Assembly: GCF_005887635.2 (NCBI RefSeq) | Contig: NZ_CP040818.1 | Coordinates: 2,193,501 to 2,257,500, forward strand | Length of the DNA stretch: 64,000 nt | From: Paroceanicella profunda | GTDB lineage: Bacteria > Pseudomonadota > Alphaproteobacteria > Rhodobacterales > Rhodobacteraceae | Direction: 5' to 3' | Part shown: positions 47,030-56,251 of the stretch, piece after piece | Position numbering within the stretch: position 1 is the stretch's first letter | Layout: every line of letters starts with the position of its first letter | The notes under the pieces: generated by a model | Database searches by the model: none | What the model was told of the DNA's origin: nothing | What the model saw: the letters and a program-made list of their open reading frames with translations, nothing else | Made by a program: the position numbers and the translations under genes

Positions 47030-47521
47030 TCAGTGCAGCTTCCTGCCGGTCTCCGCGATGGAGGCGTCGATGAGCGCGCTGGCCTGGTCGGCGGGCATGT
47101 TGCTCTTCATCACCTCGGCCGCGGCGGCCACGGCCACGGAGATCGCCTGGTTGCGCACCTGGCGCAGGGCGGCGGCTTCCGCGTTCGCGATCTGGTCCTC
47201 GGCGGCGCGCAGGCGGCGGGCCACGGAGCGCTCCAGTTCCTCGCGACCGGCCGCGGCGGCGGCACGGGCCTCCTCGCGGGCGCTGGTCACGATGTCCGCG
47301 GCCAGGCGCTCCACTTCCTTCTGCTTGCGCTCGTAGGACGCGAGAAGGGTCTGCGCCTCCTCGCGCAGCTGCCGGGCCTCTTCGATTTCCTTGCGGATAT
47401 GGCTGGCGCGGTTGTCGAGCCCGCCGGCAATCTTCGCCGGCACCTTCATCCAGAGCAGGATGCCCACGAAGATGAAGAAGGAGACGGCGACAAGGAAGTT
47501 GCTGTCCAGAAGCATGGTCAT
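47030..47521 (-). CDS. atpF: F0 ATP synthase subunit b
   Basis: 163 aa from the ATG at 47521 (GAGGAGA 6 bases upstream); a GTG at 47524 or ATG at 47515 are near alternatives. One N-terminal membrane helix ('NFLVAVSFFIFVGILLWM') and a long charged coiled coil rich in Ala/Glu/Arg. Forms the peripheral stalk as a heterodimer with b'. Last gene of the F0 operon. Confidence 0.95.
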   Translation of the reverse strand: MTMLLDSNFLVAVSFFIFVGILLWMKVPAKIAGGLDNRASHIRKEIEEARQLREEAQTLLASYERKQKEVERLAADIVTSAREEARAAAAAGREELERSVARRLRAAEDQIANAEAAALRQVRNQAISVAVAAAAEVMKSNMPADQASALIDASIAETGRKLH

Positions 47522-47532
47522 CACGGCTCTCC

Positions 47533-48078
47533 TCAGCTCACGCGCGTCTTGACGGCGCTGGCGATGGCGGCATCGTCCTGCGCGGCGGGAAGCAGGGCCG
47601 CGACGATGGCCCGGGCCGTATCTGTCGCGACGGTTTCGACCGCCTCCAGCGCGCCGTCGCGGATTTCGGCGATGCGCTTCTCGGATTCGGCGGTGCGGGC
47701 GGCGATCTCGGCATCGGCCTTGGCGATGGCCGCGTCGAGCTCCTTGCGGGCCTCGGCGCGGGCCTCCGCGGCAATGGCCTGGGCCTCCGCGCGCGCGGCG
47801 TTCAGCGCGGCGGTGTAGGCAACCTCGGCGGCCTCGGCGCGGCGCTTGAGGTCCGCGGCCTGGTCGAGATCATCGGCGATCGCGTCGGCCCGGTCCTCGA
47901 TCACGGAGGAGATCCGGGGCAGGGCGATGCGGCTCATCAGGAAATAAAGCAGAACGAGGGCGACCACGAGCCAGAAGATCTGGCTGTCCCAGTTCGAGAA
48001 GTCGAGCTGTGGCAGACCGCCCGAGGCATGCGGCTCGGCCGCCTCGTGGATCAGCTCTTCTGCAGTTTCAGTGGCCAT
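47533..48078 (-). CDS. atpG: F0 ATP synthase subunit b'
   Basis: 181 aa from the ATG at 48078. One membrane helix ('[20 protein letters not shown]') preceded by about 35 residues and followed by an alpha-helical coiled coil. This is the second, divergent b subunit (b', often named atpF' or atpX) found in photosynthetic and related alphaproteobacteria. Eleven bases before atpF. Confidence 0.95.
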   Translation of the reverse strand: MATETAEELIHEAAEPHASGGLPQLDFSNWDSQIFWLVVALVLLYFLMSRIALPRISSVIEDRADAIADDLDQAADLKRRAEAAEVAYTAALNAARAEAQAIAAEARAEARKELDAAIAKADAEIAARTAESEKRIAEIRDGALEAVETVATDTARAIVAALLPAAQDDAAIASAVKTRVS

Positions 48079-48131
48079 TGCGGTCTCCGGAAACGAGTAC
48101 GGCCGCAGCATGCGGCCCGGCAGAAACGTCA

Positions 48132-48189
48132 CCCGCCCTGGGCTCCAGGCGGCGGGCTTGCCGGCGACCCCCCTGAGGAAGGTCGCCGG
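48132..48189 (-). promoter_or_regulatory. Two stem-loops between atpE and atpF'
   Basis: CCGGCGACC (48161-48169) pairs with GGTCGCCGG (48181-48189) around 11 nt, and CCCGCC (48132-48137) pairs with GGCGGG (48151-48156) with an inner CCTGG/CCAGG stem. They lie just 3' of atpE on the mRNA. A stabilising 3' structure would give extra atpE message, fitting the need for about ten or more c subunits per complex. Confidence 0.6.
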
Positions 48190-48204
48190 TTTGGTGCGTC
48201 TGTA

Positions 48205-48444
48205 TCAGACGGCGAAGAGCAGCAGCATCGCGACCACGAGGCCGAAAATGCCGAGCGCTTCGGCGAAGGCCAGACCGATGAAGAGGGTCGCGGTCTGTTC
48301 CTTGGCGGCGGCCGGGTTGCGCAGGGCGCCGTTCAGGAAGGAGGCGGCGACGTTACCGACACCGATGCCAGCGCCAGCCAGGGCAAGGCAGGCGATACCA
48401 GCGCCGAGATACTTGCCGAGGGCGGCAGCAGCTTCGAGTTCCAT
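48205..48444 (-). CDS. atpE: F0 ATP synthase subunit c
   Basis: 79 aa from the ATG at 48444 (GAGGAG 7 bases upstream; the ATG at 48450 is too close). Two hydrophobic helices: the first has the tight packing motif '[11 protein letters not shown]', the second the proton-binding Glu in '[20 protein letters not shown]'. Polar loop 'LRNPAAAKE'. Forms the rotor ring. Confidence 0.98.
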   Translation of the reverse strand: MELEAAAALGKYLGAGIACLALAGAGIGVGNVAASFLNGALRNPAAAKEQTATLFIGLAFAEALGIFGLVVAMLLLFAV

Positions 48445-48496
48445 GTTCATTCTCCTCAGGTTGGCTGAACTCTTCTTGGAAGGGGTAGGCGATCAC

Positions 48497-49261
48497 TCAG
48501 TGCATGTGCAGGGCGTCGTGCAGATAGACGCAGGCGAGGATCGCGAAGACATAGGCCTGGATGAAGGCGACGAGGAACTCGATCGCCGTCATGCCGACCA
48601 TCGCGCCCAGGGGCAGGATGGCAACCGGGCCGAGGCCGCCGGCGATGACCATCGCCGTCAGGCCGGCGAAGACCTTCATCACCGCGTGGCCGGCCATCAT
48701 GTTGGCGCCGAGACGCACCGAGTGGCTCACCGGGCGGACGAAGTAGGAAATCAGCTCGATCACGCAGAGGATCGGGCGCAGCCAGCCCGGCGCTTCCTTG
48801 GGCCAGAAGAAGCCGAGGAAGCCCAGGCCGTGCTTCAGGAAGCCGATGACCGTGACGGAGATGAACACCGCGAGGGCCAGCGTCACCGTCACCGCGATGT
48901 GGGAGGTGGGCGTGAAGGCCAGCGGGATCATGCCCAGCACGTTGCAGAACAGGATGAAGACGAAGAGCGTGAAGATGTAGGGGAAATACTTCATCGCCCC
49001 CTTGCCGGCCACGTCCTCGACCATGTTGCGCACGAAGCCGTAGAGCAGTTCGGCGATCGACTGGGTGCGCGTGGGCACCAGCGAGCGGCCGCGGGTGCCC
49101 AGGATCGTCAGCGCCGCGATCGCGGCCACGGCGATGAACATCCACAGGGTGGAGTTCGTGACGGTGATGAAGGAAACATGCCCGCCATCGCCGAACAGCG
49201 GCTTGATGACGAACTGGTCCATCGGGTGGATGAAGCTGCCCTCATTTGCGTCGCTTGCCAA
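48497..49261 (-). CDS. atpB: F0 ATP synthase subunit a
   Basis: 254 aa from a TTG start at 49261 with GAGAGGG upstream. Five to six membrane helices; the essential arginine is in 'SHSVRLGANMMAGHAV', and the C-terminal 'AFIQAYVFAILACVYLHDA' is conserved. Forms the proton half-channels against the c ring. Confidence 0.96.
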   Translation of the reverse strand: MASDANEGSFIHPMDQFVIKPLFGDGGHVSFITVTNSTLWMFIAVAAIAALTILGTRGRSLVPTRTQSIAELLYGFVRNMVEDVAGKGAMKYFPYIFTLFVFILFCNVLGMIPLAFTPTSHIAVTVTLALAVFISVTVIGFLKHGLGFLGFFWPKEAPGWLRPILCVIELISYFVRPVSHSVRLGANMMAGHAVMKVFAGLTAMVIAGGLGPVAILPLGAMVGMTAIEFLVAFIQAYVFAILACVYLHDALHMH

Positions 49262-49279
49262 GGTGTTGTCCCTCTCGCT

Positions 49280-49654
49280 TCAGCGGCCCCCGGAGGCCCT
49301 GTCATCTTCATGCGCCGGATCCGGCGCGTTGTCGTCCTGCGCCGTTTCCGGTGCGTTAAGCTTTGCCTGATACTCCGCCGCCGAGCGCATCATCACGCGC
49401 ACACCGGCCCCGAAGCCCAGGATGGTGAACAGGATCATGAATGCAGGCAGCGTGCCCGTGAGGGCGTCGATCCCGTATCCTATCCCGCACCCCACACCAA
49501 CCCCGCACACGAGGTCGATGACCATTCTCCATGCGAGCTCCACACCAGAGTAGGAACCTTTCCCCTCTCCGCCGGAAGCCGGCTTGCGCGCCCTCCGCGC
49601 CGCTTTTATGCGGGCTTCGAGCTTCTCAAGCCTCTGGTCACTCTTGTCGTCCAT
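49280..49654 (-). CDS. atpI: ATP synthase assembly/regulatory protein AtpI
   Basis: 124 aa from the ATG at 49654. N-terminal basic coiled segment, two membrane helices ('VIDLVCGVGVGCGIGYGIDAL' and 'PAFMILFTILGFGAGVRVMM'), acidic C-terminus. Helps assemble the c ring or supply Mg2+. First gene of atpI-B-E-F'-F; the F1 genes are not here, as usual in Rhodobacterales. Confidence 0.9.
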   Translation of the reverse strand: MDDKSDQRLEKLEARIKAARRARKPASGGEGKGSYSGVELAWRMVIDLVCGVGVGCGIGYGIDALTGTLPAFMILFTILGFGAGVRVMMRSAAEYQAKLNAPETAQDDNAPDPAHEDDRASGGR

Positions 49655-49720
49655 AACGCTCCCTTCGGCAAGGCCAGCGTCATGTTGCCCTAAACCGAGG
49701 CCCTCTCCGCAATGCGGCGG

Positions 49721-49749
49721 ACCATATGGACGGGGGGGGGACCTGTCAA
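49721..49749 (-). promoter_or_regulatory. Sigma70-like promoter of the F0 operon with a G9 spacer tract
   Basis: On the minus strand: perfect -35 TTGACA (49744-49749), 17-bp spacer, -10 TATGGT (49721-49726), about 65 bp before atpI. The spacer contains nine consecutive C (G9 on the plus strand, 49732-49740). The rest of the gap 49655-50013 shows an AT-rich patch near 49780 and no gene. Confidence 0.65.
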
Positions 49750-50013
49750 GCCGCACAAGACAACCCGCGCCGCGTGCATGGTATTGATATATATGGAAAT
49801 TCAGCGGGCTGCGACGCGCGGGCGCAGGGAGGGGCGGAAACGGGACGCCCCCCTCCGCGCAATTCGCCTCGCGCGGCTGCGCCGTGGGGCGCGCCCATGC
49901 GCCGCAGGGGAGGCCGGGCGCCGTGCCCGGGCCGGGCGGCCCGGGGGGCTTTTCTCGCCGCCGCGGGCGTACTAGGGCTGGCGGCCGAAGCGGGCGGGCG
50001 CAGGGAGGCGGAG

Positions 50014-51240
50014 ATGCAGGAACTGGTGATCGACAGCCTGGGGCATCTGGGTGACGGCGTGGCCGCCGGCCCGGACGGCCCGGTGATGGTGCCCTTCGCG
50101 CTGCCGGGGGAGCGGGTGCGGGGGGAGGTCGTCGCCGGGCGGATGCCGGATGCAGCCATCCTCTCCGCCTCGCCCCTGCGGGTGGCGCCGCCCTGTCCGC
50201 AGTTCGGCGTGTGCGGCGGCTGCACGGTCCAGCACCTGGAGGACGGCGCGCTTGCCGGCTGGAAGGCGGAGACGGTGCGCCGCGCGCTCGCCGCCCGCGG
50301 GCTGGAGGCGGAGATCGCCGGGGTGGAGACCTCGCCGCCGCGCTCGCGCCGCCGCGCCGTGCTGTCGGCCCGGCGCACGAAGACCGGCGTCACCCTCGGC
50401 TTCCACGCGCGCGCCTCGGACAGGCTGGTGGCGGTGGAGGATTGCGTGGTGATCGACCCGGCCCTGCTGCTGGCCCGCCCGGCGGTGGCCGCGCTCGCCC
50501 GGCTGGGCGGCTCGCGCAAGGGCGAGGTGAAGGCGCATGTCACCGTCTCCGAGGCCGGGCTGGACATCGATCTGCGCAACGTGAAGCCGCTGGACGGGCC
50601 GATGCGCGTCGCGGCGGCCGGCCTCGCGGCGGAGCATGATCTCGCGCGGCTGGCCTGGGAGGGCGAGGTGGTGGCCGAGCGCCGCCCGCCGCTCATCGCC
50701 ATGGGCCCGGCCGTCGTGGTGCCGCCGCCCGGCGCCTTCCTGCAGGCCACCCGGGAAGGGCAGGCGGCGCTGGTCGCGGCGGTCTGCTCCATCCTGGACG
50801 GCGTGGGCACGGTGGCGGACCTGTTCAGCGGCTGCGGCACCTTCAGCCTGCCGCTGGCCGGCGCGGCGGAGGTGCACGCGGTGGAAGGGGAGGCCGGCCT
50901 GCTGGCGGCGCTCGACGCCGGCTGGCGCCGCGCCACCGGCCTGCGCCGGCTGACGACGGAGCGGCGCGACCTGTTCCGCCGCCCGCTGGGGGCGCCGGAG
51001 CTTGCGCGGTTCGGTGGCGTGGTGATCGACCCGCCGCGCGCCGGGGCGAAGGCGCAGTGCGAGGAGCTGGCGGCCAGCCGGGTTCCGGCGATCGCCGCCG
51101 TCTCCTGCAACCCGGCGAGCTTCGCGCGCGACGCCCGCACCCTGGTGGACGGCGGCTACCGGCTGGGCGCCGTCACCGTGGTGGACCAGTTCCGCTGGAC
51201 CGGCCACGTGGAACTGGTGGCCGCCTTCACCCGGGGCTGA
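50014..51240 (+). CDS. Class I SAM-dependent RNA (uracil-5) methyltransferase, RlmD/TrmA type
   Basis: 408 aa from the ATG at 50014 (GGAGGCGGAG upstream). N-terminal TRAM-like OB segment, 4Fe-4S cysteines 'CPQFGVCGGCTVQH' with a fourth Cys in 'AVEDCVVID', SAM site 'VADLFSGCGTFSLPL', 'VVIDPPRAGAKAQ' and catalytic Cys in 'AVSCNPASFARD'. Likely forms m5U in 23S rRNA, but which position cannot be told. Ends 2 bp from the convergent aroC stop. Confidence 0.9.
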   Translation: MQELVIDSLGHLGDGVAAGPDGPVMVPFALPGERVRGEVVAGRMPDAAILSASPLRVAPPCPQFGVCGGCTVQHLEDGALAGWKAETVRRALAARGLEAEIAGVETSPPRSRRRAVLSARRTKTGVTLGFHARASDRLVAVEDCVVIDPALLLARPAVAALARLGGSRKGEVKAHVTVSEAGLDIDLRNVKPLDGPMRVAAAGLAAEHDLARLAWEGEVVAERRPPLIAMGPAVVVPPPGAFLQATREGQAALVAAVCSILDGVGTVADLFSGCGTFSLPLAGAAEVHAVEGEAGLLAALDAGWRRATGLRRLTTERRDLFRRPLGAPELARFGGVVIDPPRAGAKAQCEELAASRVPAIAAVSCNPASFARDARTLVDGGYRLGAVTVVDQFRWTGHVELVAAFTRG

Positions 51241-51242
51241 CC

Positions 51243-52346
51243 TCAGCCGCCGATATGGCCGCGGAGGCCGCCGGTCTGGCCCCGGTCGCGCAGGATGTGG
51301 TCGAGCAGCACGCAGGCCATCATCGCCTCGCCCACCGGCACGGCGCGGATGCCCACGCAGGGGTCGTGCCGGCCCTTGGTGATGATCTCCTCCTGCGCGC
51401 CGGAGGTGGAGATGGTCCGCCGGGTCTGCAGGATGGAGGAGGTGGGCTTCACGGCGAAGCGCACCACCACCTCCTGCCCGGTGGAAATGCCGCCGAGGAT
51501 GCCGCCGGCGTGATTCGACAGGTAGACCGGCCCGTCGTTGCCCATGCGGATCTCGTCGGCGTTCTCCTCGCCGGTGAGGGCGGCGGCGTTCATGCCCTCG
51601 CCGATCTCCACGCCCTTCACGGCGTTGATGGACATCATCGCCGCGGCGAGGTCGGTGTCGAGCTTGCCGTAGATCGGCTCGCCCAGGCCGGCGGGCACGC
51701 CGCTCGCCACCACCTCGATCACCGCGCCCACCGAGGAGCCGGCCTTGCGCACGCCGTCGAGGTAGGTGGCCCAGTCCTGCGCGGCCTGCGCGTCCGGCGT
51801 CCAGAACGGGTTGCGCTCCACCTCCGCCCAGTCGAAGCGGGCGCGGTCGATCCGGTGCGGGCCCATCTGGACCATGCAGCCGCGAAGGGAGAGCCCGGGG
51901 GCAAGCTGCGCCAGCGCCGCGCGGGCGACGCCGCCCGCCGCCACCCGCGCCGCGGTCTCGCGTGCCGAGGAGCGCCCGCCGCCGCGATAATCCCGGATGC
52001 CGTATTTCTGCCAGTAGCTGATGTCGGCGTGGCCGGGGCGGAACTTCGCCGCGATCTCGGAGTAATCCTTCGAGCGCTGGTCGGTGTTGCGGATCATCAG
52101 CTGGATGGGGGTGCCGGTGGTGCGGCCCTCGAACACGCCGGAGAGGATCTCCACCGCGTCCGCCTCCTGGCGCTGGGTGGTGTAGCGGTTCTGGCCGGGC
52201 TTGCGCCGGTCGAGCCAGTGCTGGATCTCCTCGGCGGAGACCGGCACACCCGGCGGGCAGCCGTCCACCGTGGCGCCGAGCGCGGGGCCGTGGCTCTCTC
52301 CCCAGGTGGTGACCCGGAAGGACTGACCGAAAGTGTTGTAGGACAT
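51243..52346 (-). CDS. aroC: Chorismate synthase
   Basis: 367 aa from the ATG at 52346. Last step of the shikimate pathway, using reduced FMN. Signatures: '[18 protein letters not shown]' near the N-terminus, '[33 protein letters not shown]' region and C-terminal '[17 protein letters not shown]'. Length is normal. Divergent from the TPP-riboswitch thi operon. Confidence 0.97.
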   Translation of the reverse strand: MSYNTFGQSFRVTTWGESHGPALGATVDGCPPGVPVSAEEIQHWLDRRKPGQNRYTTQRQEADAVEILSGVFEGRTTGTPIQLMIRNTDQRSKDYSEIAAKFRPGHADISYWQKYGIRDYRGGGRSSARETAARVAAGGVARAALAQLAPGLSLRGCMVQMGPHRIDRARFDWAEVERNPFWTPDAQAAQDWATYLDGVRKAGSSVGAVIEVVASGVPAGLGEPIYGKLDTDLAAAMMSINAVKGVEIGEGMNAAALTGEENADEIRMGNDGPVYLSNHAGGILGGISTGQEVVVRFAVKPTSSILQTRRTISTSGAQEEIITKGRHDPCVGIRAVPVGEAMMACVLLDHILRDRGQTGGLRGHIGG

Positions 52347-52553
52347 GCGCGCGCCTCCGTTTCGCGCCTCCCTTAGAACAAAACCGCCTCGGATTGAATC
52401 ACAATCTGCCCGGGGATCCTGCCCCGATGCAGCCGCTTGTGGGGGGCGCCGGCCCGGCGGATTCGGCCGGAACCCCTCCCGCTCTCGCGCGCGGGAGCAG
52501 GCCCGGGGAAAGCCCGGCCTTGCAAATCGGCCCGGCTGCGATAGGGTGCCACC

Positions 52554-52640
52554 TGCCTCGGGGGGCCTCATGCAGGCTGAGATGCTCGGACAGAGCGGAC
52601 CCGTTGAACCTGAACCGGATCGTACCGGCGGAGGGAAGGC
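52554..52640 (+). promoter_or_regulatory. TPP riboswitch (thi box)
   Basis: Conserved blocks in order: CTCGGGGGGC, GCTGAGATG, ACCCGTTGAACCTGAAC, CCGGATCGTACCGGCG, GAGGGAA. It ends about 55 bp before thiB and should lower thiBPQ expression when thiamine pyrophosphate is high. The 207 bp between aroC and the riboswitch hold no gene. Confidence 0.97.
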
Positions 52641-52695
52641 CGACGGGTGCTCCGCCCCCGACGCGCGCCTGGCCCGCGCCGGTTGGGAGGATGAC

Positions 52696-53709
52696 ATGAC
52701 CCGACTGCTTCTCGCCTCTGCCGCCGCCGTGCTCGCCGCCCTGCCGGCCCTCGCGCAGGACAGCTCGGCCGAAGGCCGGCCGGTGCTCACCGTCTACACC
52801 TATGACAGTTTCATCTCCGAATGGGGCCCGGGCCCGGAAATCGAGAAGCGTTTCGAGGCGCAGTGCGGCTGCGACCTGCGCTTCGTGGCCGCGGGCGATG
52901 GCGCGGCCCTGCTCGGCCGTCTCCGGCTGGAAGGCGCGCGCAGCGACGCGGACGTGGTGCTCGGCCTCGACACCAGCCTCACCGCAGTGGCGGCGGAGAC
53001 CGGGCTCTTCGCCCCGCACGGGCTGAGCCCGGCGCTGGACCTGCCGGTGGACTGGTCCGACGACACGTTTCTGCCCTACGACTGGGGCTGGTTCGCCTTC
53101 GTCTACGACCGCACCAGGCTGAAGAACCCGCCCGCCAGCTTCGAGGAGCTGCTGAACGCCCCGGAGGACCTGAAGGTGGTGATCGAGGATCCGCGCAGCT
53201 CCACCCCCGGCATGGGCCTGCTGCTCTGGGTGAAATCGCTCTATGGCGACGATGCCGGCGCCGCCTGGGCCCGGCTGAAGCCGCATGTAGTGACCGTGAC
53301 CTCCGGCTGGACGGAGGCCTACGGCATGTTCCTGGACGGCGAGGCGGACATGGTGTTCTCCTACACCACCTCGCCGGCCTATCACCTGATCGCGGAGGGC
53401 GACGACACCAAGGCCGCCGCCGCCTTCGCGGAGGGCAACTACCTGCAGGTGGAGGTGGCCGCGAAGCTGAAATCCACCGACCAGCCGGAGCTGGCCGACG
53501 CTTTCCTCGCCTTCATGCTCACCGACGCCTTCCAGGACGTGATCCCGACCACGAACTGGATGTACCCCGCCGTCACCCCCGAATCGGGCCTGCCCGAGGG
53601 GTTCGACACACTGGTCACCCCGGCGAAATCCCTGCTGGTTCCGGCGGGCGACGTGCCGGCCCTGCGTGACGAGGCCATGGCCGAATGGCAGGCCGGGCTG
53701 TCGCGCTGA
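52696..53709 (+). CDS. thiB: Thiamine ABC transporter substrate-binding protein ThiB
   Basis: 337 aa. Signal peptide ('[18 protein letters not shown]') then a periplasmic binding protein: '[17 protein letters not shown]', '[10 protein letters not shown]', '[14 protein letters not shown]', '[15 protein letters not shown]', '[17 protein letters not shown]', all typical of ThiB. Binds thiamine and its phosphates. First gene after the TPP riboswitch; overlaps thiP by 25 bp. Confidence 0.95.
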   Translation: MTRLLLASAAAVLAALPALAQDSSAEGRPVLTVYTYDSFISEWGPGPEIEKRFEAQCGCDLRFVAAGDGAALLGRLRLEGARSDADVVLGLDTSLTAVAAETGLFAPHGLSPALDLPVDWSDDTFLPYDWGWFAFVYDRTRLKNPPASFEELLNAPEDLKVVIEDPRSSTPGMGLLLWVKSLYGDDAGAAWARLKPHVVTVTSGWTEAYGMFLDGEADMVFSYTTSPAYHLIAEGDDTKAAAAFAEGNYLQVEVAAKLKSTDQPELADAFLAFMLTDAFQDVIPTTNWMYPAVTPESGLPEGFDTLVTPAKSLLVPAGDVPALRDEAMAEWQAGLSR

Positions 53710-55259
53710 GCGGGGGCGCCGGGCGGCTGGCCGGGGGGCTGGCGCTGGCCTTCGTGGTGGCGCTGTGCATGGGAACGCTGGTGCCGCTGGCCCTTGCCGC
53801 CGAGCCGGGGCGCGGGCTGCGCCCGGCGGACTGGACGGCGATCCGCTTCACCCTGATGCAGGCCGGGCTCTCCGCCGTGCTGAGCGTGGCCCTCGCCGTT
53901 CCGGTGGCCCGGGCGCTGGCGCGGCGGCGCTTCCCGGGGCGCGGCCTGCTGGTCACGCTGCTCGGCGCGCCCTTCCTGCTGCCGGCCATCGTTGCCGTGT
54001 TCGGGTTGATCGCGATCTGGGGCCGCTCGGGCCTTGCCAGCCGGGCGCTCGGCCTGGCCGGTCTGGGGCCGCTGGACATCTACGGGCTGGGCGGCGTGCT
54101 GCTGGGCCATGTCTTCTTCAACCTGCCGCTGGTCACCCGGCTGCTGCTGCAGGGCTGGGCGGCGATCCCGGCCGAGCACTGGCGGCTGGCCGCGCAACTG
54201 GGCATGGATCGCGGCGCGGTGTTCCGCCATCTGGAACGCCCGATGCTGATCGCCGTGCTGCCCGGGGCAGCCCTGCTGGTCTTCCTGCTGTGCTCCACCA
54301 GCTTTGCCGTGGTGCTGGCCCTGGGCGGCGGGCCGGGGGCCTCGACCGTCGAGCTCGCCATCTACCAGTCCCTGCGATTCGACTTCGACCTGGGGCGCGC
54401 GGCCCTGCTCGGGCTGGTGCAGTTCGGCATCTGCCTCGCGCTGGCGGTGGCCCTGCTGACCCTTGGCCGGGAGGCCGGGTTCGGCCCCTCTCTGGGCGGC
54501 CCCGTGGCGCGCCGGGACATCGGCGGCCCGTTGCTGCGCGGGGTGGACGCGCTGGCGATCACGCTGGCAGCGGCCTTCCTGCTGCTGCCGCTCGGCGCCG
54601 TGGTGGCGCGCGGCCTGCCGGCGCTGCTCGCCGGGCTGCCCGACCAGGTCTGGCCGGCGGTGCTTGTGTCGCTCTCGGTCGCCATCCCCTCGGCGCTGCT
54701 CAGCCTCGGCCTCGGGCTGGCGCTGGCCGGGCTGGTCACCGGCCTGCGCGGCGGGGCCTGGGCCGAGGCGCTCACCCTCATGGGGCTGGCCGCCTCACCC
54801 TTCGTGATCGGAACCGGGCTCTTCCTGGTGCTCAACCCGCTGGTGGACCCGTTCGCGCTGGCCGTGCCGGTCACCCTGCTGGTGAACGCGGTGATGAGCC
54901 TGCCTTTCGCGATGCGCGTGCTGGTGCCGGCGCTGCGCCGGGCGCAGGCCGATTACGGGCGGCTGGCGCAATCGCTCGGGATGAGCGGATTCGCCGGCTT
55001 CCGGCTGGCGATCTGGCCGGCGCTGCGCCGGCCCGCGGGCTTTGCCACCGGCATCGCGGCGGCGCTCAGCATGGGTGATCTCGGCGTGATCACCCTGTTC
55101 GCGGACCCGCAGACCGCGACGCTTCCGCTCACCATGTATCGCCTGATGGGCGCCTATCGGATGGAGGCCGCCGCGGGCGCAGCCCTGCTGCTGCTGGCCC
55201 TCTCGCTGGCGCTGTTCTGGATCTTCGACCGGGGAGGGCGTTGGCTTGATCGCGCTTGA
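53685..55259 (+). CDS. thiP: Thiamine ABC transporter permease ThiP
   Basis: 524 aa with about twelve membrane helices arranged as two fused permease domains, each with an EAA-type loop ('AAQLGMDRGAVFRHLERPML' and 'AQSLGMSGFAGFRLAIWPAL'). The ATG at 53685 lies inside thiB, a coupling that favours translational linkage. Overlaps thiQ by 14 bp. Confidence 0.94.
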   Translation: MAGRAVALSGGAGRLAGGLALAFVVALCMGTLVPLALAAEPGRGLRPADWTAIRFTLMQAGLSAVLSVALAVPVARALARRRFPGRGLLVTLLGAPFLLPAIVAVFGLIAIWGRSGLASRALGLAGLGPLDIYGLGGVLLGHVFFNLPLVTRLLLQGWAAIPAEHWRLAAQLGMDRGAVFRHLERPMLIAVLPGAALLVFLLCSTSFAVVLALGGGPGASTVELAIYQSLRFDFDLGRAALLGLVQFGICLALAVALLTLGREAGFGPSLGGPVARRDIGGPLLRGVDALAITLAAAFLLLPLGAVVARGLPALLAGLPDQVWPAVLVSLSVAIPSALLSLGLGLALAGLVTGLRGGAWAEALTLMGLAASPFVIGTGLFLVLNPLVDPFALAVPVTLLVNAVMSLPFAMRVLVPALRRAQADYGRLAQSLGMSGFAGFRLAIWPALRRPAGFATGIAAALSMGDLGVITLFADPQTATLPLTMYRLMGAYRMEAAAGAALLLLALSLALFWIFDRGGRWLDRA

Positions 55260-55950
55260 GAGCCTGTTGCTGGTGCAGGACGGGTTCCGTCTCACCGCGT
55301 CCTGCCGCTTCCGTGCCGGCGCGGTGACGGCGCTCATCGGGCCGTCCGGCGCGGGCAAGTCCACCCTGCTGTCCGCCATCGCCGGCTTCCTCGCCCCCCG
55401 GGCCGGTCGCGTGGTCATCGACGGGGCCGACATGACGGGCCGCGGCCCGGCGGAGCGCCCGGTCACGCTGCTGTTCCAGGAACATAACCTCTTCCCGCAC
55501 CTGAGGGTCTGGCAGAATGTCGGCCTGGGGCTCGACCCCCGCCTGCGCCTGACACGCGCGCAGCGCACGGCCGTCGAGGCGGCGCTGGAGGAGGTCGGGC
55601 TGCCCGGCATGGGCGGGCGCCGCCCGTTGGAACTGTCCGGCGGACAGCGCCAGCGCGTGGCTCTCGCGCGGGCCCTGCTGCGGCGCAAGCCGGTGCTGTT
55701 GCTCGACGAACCCTTCGCGGCCCTTGGCCCGGGGCTGCGGCAGGAGATGCTGGACCTCGTCGCCGGAATCGCCGCGCGCGAGGCGATGACGGTGCTCATG
55801 GTCACCCACATGCCGGCCGATGCCCGGGCCATCGCGTCGGAAACCGCGCTGGTGGCCGATGGCCGCGTGGAGGCCCCGCGCCCCACCGCCGACGTGTTCG
55901 CCGCCCCGACCGGCGCGCTGGCGGCATATCTGGGCGCCGGCGGGGCCTGA
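55246..55950 (+). CDS. thiQ: Thiamine ABC transporter ATP-binding protein ThiQ
   Basis: 234 aa from a TTG at 55246. Walker A 'GPSGAGKSTLL', Q-loop 'LFQEHNLFPHL', signature 'LSGGQRQRVALARAL', Walker B 'VLLLDEPFAAL', H-loop 'VTHMPAD'. One oddity: the D-loop, normally ALD, reads ALG here (the Asp is Gly). Completes thiBPQ. Confidence 0.94.
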   Translation: MIALESLLLVQDGFRLTASCRFRAGAVTALIGPSGAGKSTLLSAIAGFLAPRAGRVVIDGADMTGRGPAERPVTLLFQEHNLFPHLRVWQNVGLGLDPRLRLTRAQRTAVEAALEEVGLPGMGGRRPLELSGGQRQRVALARALLRRKPVLLLDEPFAALGPGLRQEMLDLVAGIAAREAMTVLMVTHMPADARAIASETALVADGRVEAPRPTADVFAAPTGALAAYLGAGGA

Positions 55951-56186
55951 GCCGCCGGCCTCCGGGGGAAAGCAGGACCTCCTTCGGGAGGCGCGGCGGC
56001 TCCCGCGTCACGCCGGCATCCGCATCCCATCAATCTGGCGCGCCGCTGTCCCGCCGGCGATCGCCCGGCCCTGTTCCACCCCGGGGAGGGCCCTCACCGC
56101 CAAGGCGCGATCCCATGCCGGAGCGCGCCGCCGGTGACATCCGCGCGGCCAGGGGCCGGGGCGTCAGGCTCCGGCGGGCAACACGC

Positions 56187-56220
56187 AAAAAAGGGGCGCG
56201 CCGTTGCCGGTGCGCCCCTT
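56187..56220 (-). terminator. Intrinsic terminator of the cytochrome bc1 operon
   Basis: On the minus strand AAGGGGCGC (56212-56220) pairs with GCGCCCCTT (56191-56199), followed by a run of T (56187-56192 as A on plus), 32 bp after the petC stop. The rest of the gap 55951-56251 shows no gene. Confidence 0.92.
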
Positions 56221-56251
56221 CGTCATGCCTGTCTCGTGGGCCGGAAGCGGA

